64,000 nt of DNA from assembly GCA_003132665.1 (NCBI GenBank), contig PKYN01000009.1, positions 175,859-239,858 of the forward strand, given 5' to 3'. The stretch comes from Actinomycetota bacterium (GTDB taxonomy: Bacteria > Actinomycetota > Thermoleophilia > Gaiellales > Gaiellaceae). Of this stretch, positions 43,780-52,009 are shown one piece after another. The notes under the pieces are model-generated. The model saw only the letters and a list, made by a program, of their open reading frames with translations, had not been told where the DNA came from and did not search any database. Each line of letters begins with the position of its first letter. Within the stretch, counting starts at the first letter, position 1. Position numbers and translations under genes: made by a program.

Positions 43780-44478
43780 ATGAGCGCAGCAGTCCTTCTC
43801 GCCGAGCCAGAGCCCCAGTTTCGCGGCCTGCTCGAGCGCCAGCTCTCGGTCGCGGGCTTCGCGGTGGTTGAGGCCGGCGCCGGCGCCGAGGCGCTGGCTC
43901 TGGCGGAGCAGGCCTTGCCCGATCTCGTGCTGGTCGGGAACGAGCTGCCCGATGCCTCCGCCGCGGAGCTCTGCAGGCGCCTGCGCGAAGGCGAGCCGGG
44001 ACGGAGCTGGAACCGAGAGGTGCCGGTGATCGTGCTCGGCGGCGCCGACTCGGATGCCGTCGATCGGGTTCAAGCTTTCGAGCGCGGTTGCGACGACTAT
44101 CTGACCCAGCCCTTCCACCATCAGGAGCTGGTCGCCCGAATCCGCGCCGTGCTGCGTCGCGCCGCTCCCGACGCGCGCCAGCGTCTGGTCGCCGGCGAGA
44201 TCGAGCTCGATCGGCAGACGCGCCGGGTGACGGTGGCGGGCGAGCGCGTCTTTCTCGCCGCCAAGGAATTCGAGCTGCTGGTCAAGCTGGCCGGGGCGCC
44301 GCACTGCGTCTTCTCGAAAGAGGAATTACTTCGCGAAGTCTGGGGCTACCGCTCGATCGGGCGCACGCGCACGGTCGACTCGCACGCCTCGCGCCTGCGC
44401 CGCAAGCTCGCGCGCCCAGGCGCCGGGCCGTTCGTGATCAACGAGTGGGGAGTGGGCTACCGGCTGCTGGACGGCTAG
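43780..44478 (+). CDS. OmpR-type regulator with degenerate receiver domain
   Basis: The 232-residue protein has a receiver-shaped N-terminal half and an intact winged-helix half (LAAKEFELLVKLA ... INEWGVGYRLLDG). The receiver lacks key residues: Gly53 stands where the phosphorylated Asp should be (LVLVGNELPD), the acidic pair is EPEP, LTA is VLGG, and the conserved Lys is Gln110 (YLTQPF). It cannot be phosphorylated in the usual way. No kinase gene is adjacent. It is probably controlled by another signal or by its own level. Confidence 0.9.
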   Translation: MSAAVLLAEPEPQFRGLLERQLSVAGFAVVEAGAGAEALALAEQALPDLVLVGNELPDASAAELCRRLREGEPGRSWNREVPVIVLGGADSDAVDRVQAFERGCDDYLTQPFHHQELVARIRAVLRRAAPDARQRLVAGEIELDRQTRRVTVAGERVFLAAKEFELLVKLAGAPHCVFSKEELLREVWGYRSIGRTRTVDSHASRLRRKLARPGAGPFVINEWGVGYRLLDG

Positions 44479-44542
44479 ACGATCGACGTCGAGCGGCTCG
44501 GCTTCGTCTTTGGCTCTAGGCGCCTCGTTCCGCGGTATCTGC

Positions 44543-44755
44543 TCAACGCCGGCGAACGGATCTCGCTGCGGCGACCAGGCACCAGCCGGCGGGAAACAAC
44601 CAGAGAGCCCCAATCACGATATACGCGGCAGTTGGGCTATCTCCGTGACCCCACCAGAGGTTTTTCAAAGCGCCCAAAGCGAAAACGGCGCAAATAGCGG
44701 CTGCCCCTACCAAGAGGATGGCTCTCGCGGTACTTGAGCTAATGAAGCGCGTCAT
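44543..44755 (-). CDS. Small membrane protein, 70 residues
   Basis: The product has two hydrophobic segments (about 10-27 and 41-60) separated by a short loop with WWGHGDSP, and a basic C-terminus. I do not recognise a family. ATG 44755 was preferred because the residues upstream look non-coding. It lies in a gap between the orphan regulator and ogt and is on the same strand as ogt. Confidence 0.5.
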   Translation of the reverse strand: MTRFISSSTARAILLVGAAAICAVFALGALKNLWWGHGDSPTAAYIVIGALWLFPAGWCLVAAARSVRRR

Positions 44756-44859
44756 CACGAGTCCCCGCCGACAGAATACAGCGTGATTTCTCGGCGCCAC
44801 TCAGAGGGTTCGATCGAAGGAAGAGGCGTGCGCGAGCTGCGGCCGGGGCCACGGCCGAT

Positions 44860-45396
44860 CTACGAGAGTGACACACCCTCGAGCTCGAGCAGCCAGCGCT
44901 TGTTGTCGAGCCCGCAACCTAGTCCACCGTAGCCGCGTAGCGATCCGTCGGCGCCGATCACGCGATGGCAGGGGAGAACGATCATCAGCTGGTTGTTGCG
45001 CATCACGCTACCGACGGCGCGGGCCGCGCCCGGGTAGCCGGCGGTGGCGGCGAGCTCTCCATAGCTGACGGTCGTGCCGTAGGGGACGCGGGCCAACTCG
45101 TCGAGCACACGAAGCTCGAACTCGCTTCCTTCGATCTCGAACGGAAGATCGAAGTCGCGACGGCTGCCGGCGAAATACTGCTCGAGCTGACGAACGGCTT
45201 CGGCGAGAACGCTGTCCGGCGCCGGCTCGTGTCCTGACGCTTCTTCGCCTGACGGGGCGAGGTAGATGTGCGTCAGTCCGCGCTCGGACGCCTCGATCAC
45301 GAGCGGACCGAGCGGTGTGTGAATAGATGCTTGTTCCCTGCTTTGCAACCCCTTGAAAGTCTCTTCCCGGCGCTCGTTTTCGACCTGGATAGCCAT
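44860..45396 (-). CDS. ogt: Methylated-DNA--protein-cysteine methyltransferase
   Basis: The 178-residue protein removes methyl groups from O6-methylguanine by transferring them to its own cysteine. The active site PCHRVIGADGSL is intact, with VPYGTTVSYGELA upstream. ATG 45396 has a strong ribosome-binding site (GGGAGG, about seven bases upstream), so it is preferred over longer forms. It follows a PfkB kinase gene on the same strand after 31 bases. Confidence 0.95.
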   Translation of the reverse strand: MAIQVENERREETFKGLQSREQASIHTPLGPLVIEASERGLTHIYLAPSGEEASGHEPAPDSVLAEAVRQLEQYFAGSRRDFDLPFEIEGSEFELRVLDELARVPYGTTVSYGELAATAGYPGAARAVGSVMRNNQLMIVLPCHRVIGADGSLRGYGGLGCGLDNKRWLLELEGVSLS

Positions 45397-45427
45397 CGTG
45401 CCCCCTCCCGATTCGATAGGAACGACT

Positions 45428-46627
45428 CTAGCGCGCGCGGCCATCCTCAGAGTTCCGGACCCAGACTTGGCTGCGTCGGTCCCATTGCCAGTCGGGATCG
45501 TCCAGCTCGAGCGGGAGGCGGCGCCAGTCGGAGCGCACTCGCGCGAGCGTTTCCTCCCAGCTCCGGAGGCCGCTCAGTGCATCCGTTCTTTCGACATTGC
45601 AAGCCCCGACGGCGACCGCGGCCGTGAGTGCGCTCTCGGCGTCGAGATTGCGCAGGAGCGCGGCCAGCAGCCCGGCAACGGTCGCGTCTCCCGCTCCGGT
45701 GGTGCCGGCGACATCGACCTCGAAGCACGGAGCCCAGAGCTCCCTGTCGGCCCAGGTGGTGGGGTCTGAAGGACGGGCTCGGCCGAGGGCGGCAATCCGT
45801 TCCGGCGTTCCCGTTCTGAGATAGAGACCGCGCTCGCCCAGCTTGATCGCGGCGATGCCCACGCCAAGCTCTCTCAACTCCTCGCCGAGCTCGTGTAGAA
45901 GTGCGGACGGGCTCGTGTCCGGCGGCAACCGCTGCCGCGACAGCTCCTCGAAAAGATGCCGTCGCAGCATGAACAGAAGCTCGTCGAGGCTGGGTGCGAA
46001 GACGTCGACGAAAGGAAGCACAGCTTCGAGGATTTCTCGCCAGTCAACCCGGCCGCTCTCCGAGCTCGGGTCGGGATAGCTCATATCGAGCGACGTGGTC
46101 ACTCCGGTAGCCCGCGCCCGCTTGAACAACTCGACCAGCTCGCGCCCACCGTCTCGATACATACGCTGCATTAGCGGTGGATAACCGAAATGGAAGAGCG
46201 TAGAGCGCTCGAGCAGCGCGAAGTCGATGTCCTCCGCGCCGAAGGAACCCGCTGCTCCGGGATGGTGCAGGAAGAGGCGATCGACGCCGGGCGGGCTGAT
46301 GATCAGCGAGTAGGGAGTCGAGGTCGCGGCGTCCACCTTCAGCCCGGCCGAGAGTCCGCTCCCGTAGGACTCGACGATCTCGCGGACGATACCGCCGAAG
46401 GGGTCGGCGCCCACTTTGGCCACGAGTCTGGTCGGTACTCCGAGGATGTGAAGGGCGAGACCGGCGTTGGACACAGGCCCACCGGTCGAGAGCAGCGCGG
46501 CCCCGGCCTCGATCAAGCGGCCGGGGCGAAAGTTCGCGCGGAAGGAATCCTCCGTCAAGGGATCGAGAATGGGGATCACGTCCAGGCAGATGTGACCGGC
46601 GACGACTGCACTGACGGGCTTGCTCAT
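45428..46627 (-). CDS. PfkB-family carbohydrate kinase, 399 residues
   Basis: The protein has the ribokinase fold: the sugar-binding STGGPVSNAGLALHILG segment near residue 47 and the C-terminal signature with anion hole and catalytic Asp (AGTTGAGDATVAGLLAAL). It is longer than most (about 300), because of extra sequence in the middle. The sugar substrate is unknown. ATG 46627 was chosen as the start of the first strand (VSAVVAGHICLDVIP); the frame is open upstream but not protein-like. Confidence 0.88.
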   Translation of the reverse strand: MSKPVSAVVAGHICLDVIPILDPLTEDSFRANFRPGRLIEAGAALLSTGGPVSNAGLALHILGVPTRLVAKVGADPFGGIVREIVESYGSGLSAGLKVDAATSTPYSLIISPPGVDRLFLHHPGAAGSFGAEDIDFALLERSTLFHFGYPPLMQRMYRDGGRELVELFKRARATGVTTSLDMSYPDPSSESGRVDWREILEAVLPFVDVFAPSLDELLFMLRRHLFEELSRQRLPPDTSPSALLHELGEELRELGVGIAAIKLGERGLYLRTGTPERIAALGRARPSDPTTWADRELWAPCFEVDVAGTTGAGDATVAGLLAALLRNLDAESALTAAVAVGACNVERTDALSGLRSWEETLARVRSDWRRLPLELDDPDWQWDRRSQVWVRNSEDGRAR

Positions 46628-46686
46628 AGCGTCTATGTTCCAACTCCAAGCCGTCGTCGCGCAAGCCCGGCTGAGCCGCGCCAAGC

Positions 46687-47256
46687 TCAAGCTTGCAGCG
46701 GGATGAGCAGATGCGGGGTCAGGTAGACCTCGACAAACGCCGCGACGAGAATGAGCGGAATTGACACCGAGACGGCCCGTAGAAGCAGGCGGCCCGGCTT
46801 GGTGGCCGGCGCGACAATGCAGCTCGCCGCCGCCGCGAGCGGAAGGAGCAGGGCGCCCAGCTCCGGCGTCCCGTGCACGAGCGTGGCAAACAGCGCCCAG
46901 TGTGAGACGAGCCGAGCGTCGAGCGCGCCGGCCTGCTGCGAGAAGACCCACCACAGCCCGACCAGCAGGCAGACGGCGACGAGTGGGTAGACGATGCGGG
47001 CCGCGGCGTTCACGCCCGGGCGATCCCAGGTGTCGTGGATTCCCCAGCTCCAGAGCCGCGCGATTGGCCAGGCGAGCATCGAGATCGCCACCAGCCAGGC
47101 GATGTTCAGGCTCGCGATCACCGCCACGTCGGAGATGTGATGCTGATGCGAGAGAAGCACCGAGCTGGAGCCGTCGTAGGACGAAGAGCCACTTCGCAGC
47201 GCAGCGGTGGAGACGATCGCGGCCTGCAGCGCCAGCGAACCGCTCAGCGCGGCCAC
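46687..47256 (-). CDS. SpoIIM-like membrane protein
   Basis: The 189-residue protein has about five transmembrane segments and the motif LVHGTPELGALLL near the end, typical of the SpoIIM family found in sporulating and non-sporulating bacteria. GTG 47256 is the first standard start. The same frame is open upstream for 43 more codons with protein-like sequence but contains no ATG, GTG or TTG. It is upstream of and co-directional with the 399-residue kinase gene and divergent from a second sugar kinase. Function unknown. Confidence 0.7.
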   Translation of the reverse strand: MAALSGSLALQAAIVSTAALRSGSSSYDGSSSVLLSHQHHISDVAVIASLNIAWLVAISMLAWPIARLWSWGIHDTWDRPGVNAAARIVYPLVAVCLLVGLWWVFSQQAGALDARLVSHWALFATLVHGTPELGALLLPLAAAASCIVAPATKPGRLLLRAVSVSIPLILVAAFVEVYLTPHLLIPLQA

Positions 47257-47418
47257 TCCTATCCAGCGAGCGCGTTTTACGATTCGTGGGATCTGTCGGC
47301 CTTTCGATAATCGCAGGGCGGCTACCGGCTCGCTCAGGTTCTCGGCGTTGCGATCGGGCGGCTTGAACGCCCGCTCGATGATGCAGGCATTTCTCGCTCA
47401 GCCGGTAGGCTCTCGGTC

Positions 47419-48237
47419 ATGCGCCTCGCCGTCGTCGGTCATGTCGAGTGGATCGATTTCCTGCGCGTTTCCCGCGTGCCCGCGCAGGGCGAGATCGTGC
47501 ACGCCAGTCGCGGCTGGGCAGATGCGGCCGGCGGCGGTGCGGTGGCCGCCGTTCAGCTCGCGAATCTCGCAGGCGACGCGATGATCTTCACCACCTTTGG
47601 CGCCGACGAGCGCGGCCGCCAGGCGAGGGAAAGGCTCGAGGCGCAGCACGTCCAGGTGATCGCCCACGAGATCGACCAGCCGCAGCGCTACGGGGTCACC
47701 TTCGTGGACGACGACGGCGAGCGAACGATCACGGTTGTGGGGGAGAGGTTGACCCTGCGCGGCGACGATCCGGATCTGCCCTGGAGCGAGCTCGAGCACG
47801 CCGACGGCGTGTATTTCGTCAGCGGCGACGCCGAGACCGTTCGCCAGGCCCGCAAGGCGCGCGTGCTGGTCGCCGCCTCACGCTCGCTCGAGGTTTTGCA
47901 GGAGGCCGGTGTTGCGCTCGACGCGATAGTCGGCAGTGCCTCCGATGCGGGGGAGCGCTACGAGCGCGGCGATCTCGATCCGTCGCCACGCCTCGTCGTT
48001 CGCACCGAGGGGGCGGCCGGCGGCACGCTCGAGCCGGGAGGCCACTACGACGCGGTCGAGCCCCCGGGCCCGATCGTCGACAGCTACGGCTGCGGCGACT
48101 GCTTTGCTGCCGGGCTCACCTACGGCCTGGCCGCGGGGATGCCGGTCGCCGAGGCCGTTCGGCTCGCGTCTCGTTGCGGCGCGACCGTGCTCACCGGCAA
48201 CGGCCCGTACGAGCGCCAGTTCACGCTGCCCGGCTAA
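47419..48237 (+). CDS. PfkB-family carbohydrate kinase, 272 residues
   Basis: A compact ribokinase-like protein with the AGGGAVAAVQLANLAGDA sugar-site region and a C-terminal signature in which the usual GAGD is GCGD (SYGCGDCFAAGLTYGL). The catalytic Asp is kept, so activity is likely. The substrate is unknown. ATG 47419 starts the first strand directly. It precedes the division cluster by about 300 bases and seems to be a separate unit. Confidence 0.88.
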   Translation: MRLAVVGHVEWIDFLRVSRVPAQGEIVHASRGWADAAGGGAVAAVQLANLAGDAMIFTTFGADERGRQARERLEAQHVQVIAHEIDQPQRYGVTFVDDDGERTITVVGERLTLRGDDPDLPWSELEHADGVYFVSGDAETVRQARKARVLVAASRSLEVLQEAGVALDAIVGSASDAGERYERGDLDPSPRLVVRTEGAAGGTLEPGGHYDAVEPPGPIVDSYGCGDCFAAGLTYGLAAGMPVAEAVRLASRCGATVLTGNGPYERQFTLPG

Positions 48238-48457
48238 CTTCCGGTTCTTCCGCGCGCACTGGAGCGAATCTCGTTTCGCGCTATTTGCGAATCTCGCCCG
48301 GGGCACCCCAGCCCACCACCCGGTATCAGCCTACTAAGGCTTTCCGCACCCCGGTGAAACAGAACTGATCCAAATCTCACACGGGGTTGTCGATTCGGTA
48401 TTCGGCGCAGGAGCGAAGTCCGGGTGGCGGTCGAAGCGGGTTTTTCGGGATTTTTGG

Positions 48458-48486
48458 TTGCGTTGTGGGAAGTTGTGGGGTAAAGT
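48458..48486 (+). promoter_or_regulatory. Predicted mraZ promoter
   Basis: TTGCGT at 48458-48463 and TAAAGT at 48481-48486 are 17 bases apart and fit a housekeeping sigma-factor promoter. The promoter overlaps the MraZ operator repeats, as expected for autoregulation. The start codon of mraZ is about 45 bases downstream. Confidence 0.5.
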
Positions 48487-48490
48487 GGGG
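48466..48490 (+). promoter_or_regulatory. MraZ operator: three TGGGN repeats, 10-bp period
   Basis: TGGGA (48466-48470), TGGGG (48476-48480) and TGGGG (48486-48490) are separated by exactly five bases each. This is the arrangement bound by MraZ in E. coli, where it represses its own operon. Position about 40-65 bases before mraZ supports autoregulation of the whole division and wall cluster. Confidence 0.8.
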
Positions 48491-48531
48491 CCACGTGGAC
48501 CGCTACGTGGACCACCCGAACGATCAACTCC

Positions 48532-48966
48532 ATGCTTTCCGGCGAATACGAACACACTCTTGACGAAAAGAACCGGCTGACGCTTCCAGCCCGGTTCAGG
48601 CCCCGCTTTGCCGAGGGCCTGGTGCTCACGCGCGGGATGGACAGCTGCCTGAGCATCTATACGAAGGAGGAGTTCTCTCGCTCGATCGAGGCTCGCCTCG
48701 CCGAGCTCGATCCGCTCTCTCGCGAGAGCAGGCTGATGCACCGCTTCTACTTCTCCGGCACCGTCGAGGCGGTTCCCGACAGGCAGGGAAGGGTGATGGT
48801 GCCGCAGGCGTTGATTCAGAGTGCCGGTTTCTCGCGCGAGGTCATGGTGGTCGGGGTTCTCGATCACCTGGAGATCTGGGATCGCGCGGCTTGGCGGGAT
48901 TACATGAAACAAGTAGAGGAGAACGTCGAAGATGCTGCCGAACGCCTTGCAGCCCAACGCGACTGA
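48532..48966 (+). CDS. mraZ: MraZ, transcriptional regulator of the division cluster
   Basis: The 144-residue protein has two AbrB-like halves, each with the DxxxR signature (DEKNRLTLPARFR, then DRQGRVMVPQAL). It forms ring oligomers that bind repeated TGGGN boxes, and such boxes lie directly upstream. It overlaps rsmH by 35 bases. The ATG at 48532 gives the standard start (MLSGEYEHTLDEKNR). Confidence 0.97.
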   Translation: MLSGEYEHTLDEKNRLTLPARFRPRFAEGLVLTRGMDSCLSIYTKEEFSRSIEARLAELDPLSRESRLMHRFYFSGTVEAVPDRQGRVMVPQALIQSAGFSREVMVVGVLDHLEIWDRAAWRDYMKQVEENVEDAAERLAAQRD

Positions 48967-49888
48967 CCACGTTCCCGTCCTAGCCGACGAGGTGCGTGAG
49001 TTGCTCGCCGTCCGCCCGGGGGAGACGGCGGTTGATACCACTTTTGGCGCGGGCGGTCATGCGCGCCTGCTCGCGGCCGATCTGCGCGGCGAAGGAAAGC
49101 TGATCGCGATCGACCGTGATCCCTCGGTGCGTCCCTATTTCGAGAGCTTCCGCCGCCGCGCCGGGGTACAGGCGCGTCTCCTGCACGGCGACTTTGCCGA
49201 CGTGCTCGAGCGCCTGGCCCAAAACGGCGTCCGCGCCGACGCCGTCCTGTTCGACCTCGGCGTCTCGAGCATGCAGATCGACCGGCCCGAGCGCGGTTTC
49301 TCCTACGCGGTCGACGCGCCGCTGGACATGCGCATGGATCCGTCCGAGGAATACTCGGCGCGCGATCTCGTCAACGAGGCAAGCGCCAAGGAGATGGAGA
49401 AGATCTTCCGCCGCTTCGGCGAGGAGCGCTACGCCAAGTCGATTGCCCGCGCGATCGTCGAGCGCAGGCGCAGGGAAGAGATAACGCGCACCTCGCAGCT
49501 GGTCGAGACGATCAGAGGCGCCATTCCGGCTCCGGCGCGCTTCGGTGAGGGCCATCCGGCCAAGCGCGTCTTCCAGGCGCTTCGTATCGCGGTCAACGAT
49601 GAGCTTCAGTCGCTCGCCGACGCGCTGCCCAGCGCGCTCGAGTTGCTGCGCCCCGGCGGTCGCCTGGCCGTGATCAGCTTCCACTCGCTCGAGGATCGAA
49701 TCGTGAAGCGTTTCTTGAGGGCCAAGGAGCACGGCTGTATCTGCCCACCCGATTTCCCGATCTGTAACTGCGGACACGAGGCCGAGATGCGCTTGCTGGG
49801 CCGCAAGGCCATTCGTCCGAGTCCGCGCGAGCTTGCCATCAATCCGCGAGCCGCCTCGGCTCGCCTGCGCGCGGCGGTAAAGCTGTGA
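48932..49888 (+). CDS. rsmH: RsmH (MraW), 16S rRNA m4C1402 methyltransferase
   Basis: The 318-residue enzyme methylates N4 of C1402 in 16S rRNA. It shows HVPVLADEV, the S-adenosylmethionine loop DTTFGAGGHARLL, DLGVSSMQID and FSYAVDAPLDMRMD. A C-terminal Cys-rich stretch (CICPPDFPICNCG) is typical. The start lies inside mraZ, and its stop overlaps ftsL (GTGA). Confidence 0.97.
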   Translation: MLPNALQPNATDHVPVLADEVRELLAVRPGETAVDTTFGAGGHARLLAADLRGEGKLIAIDRDPSVRPYFESFRRRAGVQARLLHGDFADVLERLAQNGVRADAVLFDLGVSSMQIDRPERGFSYAVDAPLDMRMDPSEEYSARDLVNEASAKEMEKIFRRFGEERYAKSIARAIVERRRREEITRTSQLVETIRGAIPAPARFGEGHPAKRVFQALRIAVNDELQSLADALPSALELLRPGGRLAVISFHSLEDRIVKRFLRAKEHGCICPPDFPICNCGHEAEMRLLGRKAIRPSPRELAINPRAASARLRAAVKL

Positions 49889-50277
49889 GCACGGCGACCG
49901 CACGCGTCGCCACTCGTCCGGCCGCCAGACCGGCGCCGCGGCCGCAGGCGCCGCGGGCAGCTCCCCAGCGCCGAAGACGTAAGGCCGCCCAGCGCAGCGT
50001 GCGCGGCGGCATCGTCTGGATCGTCGCCCTGGCGACGCTGCTGACCGGGGTGGTCGCCGTCAACGTCGCCGTCCTTCGCCAGAACATGCAACTAGAGAGC
50101 TATGCGACCGAGCGGGCGCAGCTTCGCGATCAGAATCTCGAGCTTCGCTCGACGCTCTCTCACGCCACTTCGCCTTCCAACATCGAGCGGCTTGCCCAGA
50201 AGAAGCTGGGACTAGTCCAGGTCCCGGCCGGGTCTGACCAGACGACGTATATTCGGCTCAGCGCGGGCGGGAAGTGA
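49885..50277 (+). CDS. ftsL: FtsL-like cell-division protein
   Basis: The 130-residue bitopic protein has a basic, Ala/Pro/Arg-rich cytoplasmic tail (about 42 residues), one transmembrane segment (about 43-63) and an extracellular coiled coil (LESYATERAQLRDQNLELRSTL). FtsL joins FtsB and FtsQ to activate FtsWI. Sequence is poorly conserved, so the call rests on topology and on its position between rsmH and the penicillin-binding protein. It overlaps both neighbours by 4 bases. Confidence 0.85.
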   Translation: MSTATARVATRPAARPAPRPQAPRAAPQRRRRKAAQRSVRGGIVWIVALATLLTGVVAVNVAVLRQNMQLESYATERAQLRDQNLELRSTLSHATSPSNIERLAQKKLGLVQVPAGSDQTTYIRLSAGGK

Positions 50278-51953
50278 GCCAGCGGGCGGCGAACCGAAGA
50301 ATTCGGCTGCTCGGGGCGGCGCTCGCACTTGCCCTCGCGGTAGCCCTGGCCCGAGCGGGTTGGATCCAGGTCGTTCGGGCTAGCTCGCTTGCCCAGCTCG
50401 CCGATGCGCAGCAGACGCGGACGATTCCGGTTCTGGCGCCGCGCGGCGTGATCTTCGATCGCGACAACGTGGAGCTGGCGGCGAACGAAGACTCCATCAC
50501 GATCTCCGCCGATCCCAAGCTCGTGAAGTCCGCGGCGACGGAGTCGCGGCGCGCAGCGATGGTGCTCGGCCTCGACCAGCAGGGCGAGGCGGCGCTGCTC
50601 AGCGCGCTTTCCGATCGATCGAAAGGGTTCGTCTACGTCGCCAGGCAGGCGCCGGTCGTCAAGGCCGAGCAGCTGAAGGGAATGAAGCTCGCAGGCTTCG
50701 AATACACCCCTGAGCCCAAACGCATCTACCCGCAAGGAAAGCTCGCCGCTCAGACGATCGGTTTCGCGGGGGTCGACAACAAGGGTCTGACAGGTCTGGA
50801 GCTCGAGTACGACCACTCACTCACGGGGCACGATGGCAAGCAGACGGTGGTGAAAGACCCGGCCGGGAGCGTGATAGACGTGCGGGGCACCACCTATGAG
50901 AAGCCGGGCGCCGATCTCACTCTGACGATCGACAACGCGATCCAGCTCTATGTGCAGGAGGTACTGGCCGCGACTCGCAAGGCCTCGCAGGCTCTTTCGG
51001 CGTCGGCCGTAGTTCTGGATCCGCGTTCGGGCGAGGTGCTGGCGATGGCGACCGTGCCTTCCTACAACGCCAACAACACCTCGAATACCTCTGACCAGCT
51101 CCATCGCGACAGGGCGATTACCGACGCCTACGAGCCCGGATCGACCTTCAAGCTGGTGACGGTCGCGGGCGCGCTCTCCGATGGCGTTGTATCCCCTCAG
51201 ACCTCGTTCACGCTGCCCTACTCGATCAGGGTCGCAGACAAGAACATTCACGACTCCCACCCGCGTCCCACCGAGCGCTTGTCGGTGTCGCAGATCTTGA
51301 CACAGTCCTCCAATGTGGGCGCGGTCAGGATCTCCCAGCGACTCGGTAGCCAGCGGCTCGCTCGCTGGATCAAGCGCTTTGGTTTCGGGGAGACGACAGG
51401 CATCGATTTCCCGAGCGAAAGCAGGGGCATCGTTAAGCCACTAGACGAGTGGTACGGATCCGACGCCGGCACGATTCCGATCGGGCAGGGAATCGCCGTT
51501 ACGCCGATTCAGCTCGCGGCCGCCTACGCGGCGATCGCGAACAAGGGCGTCTGGCTGCAGCCGCACTTCGTAGAACGGATCGGCAGCAAGCAGGCGCCGG
51601 CTCCAAAGCGGCGCCGGGTGGTGACCTCGGCGGTAGCGGAGCAGCTGATGACGATGTTCGGCAGCGTCGTCGACAAGGGAACGGGAACGGAGGCGGAGAT
51701 TCCGAACTACTCCGTAGCTGGCAAGACCGGTACCGCCCAGAAGGCCGATTCCAGCGGCGGATATTCGACCTCCAAATACGTGGCCTCCTTCGTCGGCATC
51801 GTTCCGGCCTCCGATCCGCGACTCGTGATCCTGATCACGGTCGATGAGCCGAAGGGTGCGATCTGGGGCGGCAGCGTCGCGGCGCCGGCGTTCAAAGAGA
51901 TCGCGCTCGACTGTCTGCGTTACCTCGAAGTCCCGCCCGATCGGCCGAGCTGA
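50274..51953 (+). CDS. ftsI: FtsI-type class B penicillin-binding protein
   Basis: The 559-residue septal transpeptidase cross-links peptidoglycan with FtsW. It has one N-terminal membrane segment, the PBP dimerisation region (APRGVIFDRDNVELA), and the transpeptidase motifs STFK (in PGSTFKLVT), SSN (QSSNVGAV) and KTGT (AGKTGTAQK). It has no PASTA domains. GTG 50274 overlaps ftsL. A gap of 56 bases separates it from murE. Confidence 0.95.
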   Translation: MSQRAANRRIRLLGAALALALAVALARAGWIQVVRASSLAQLADAQQTRTIPVLAPRGVIFDRDNVELAANEDSITISADPKLVKSAATESRRAAMVLGLDQQGEAALLSALSDRSKGFVYVARQAPVVKAEQLKGMKLAGFEYTPEPKRIYPQGKLAAQTIGFAGVDNKGLTGLELEYDHSLTGHDGKQTVVKDPAGSVIDVRGTTYEKPGADLTLTIDNAIQLYVQEVLAATRKASQALSASAVVLDPRSGEVLAMATVPSYNANNTSNTSDQLHRDRAITDAYEPGSTFKLVTVAGALSDGVVSPQTSFTLPYSIRVADKNIHDSHPRPTERLSVSQILTQSSNVGAVRISQRLGSQRLARWIKRFGFGETTGIDFPSESRGIVKPLDEWYGSDAGTIPIGQGIAVTPIQLAAAYAAIANKGVWLQPHFVERIGSKQAPAPKRRRVVTSAVAEQLMTMFGSVVDKGTGTEAEIPNYSVAGKTGTAQKADSSGGYSTSKYVASFVGIVPASDPRLVILITVDEPKGAIWGGSVAAPAFKEIALDCLRYLEVPPDRPS

Positions 51954-52009
51954 TTCCGCGGCGCTCGGGATAGAGCCGGGTCGGGGCGGATTGGTAAACT
52001 CGCCCGGCG

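Noticed and set aside
47348..47360. 13-base match to the gene-end repeat core (TGCGATCGGGCGG)
   Set aside because: It lies away from any stop codon, without pairing arms or other core blocks, and such a match is likely by chance in GC-rich DNA.
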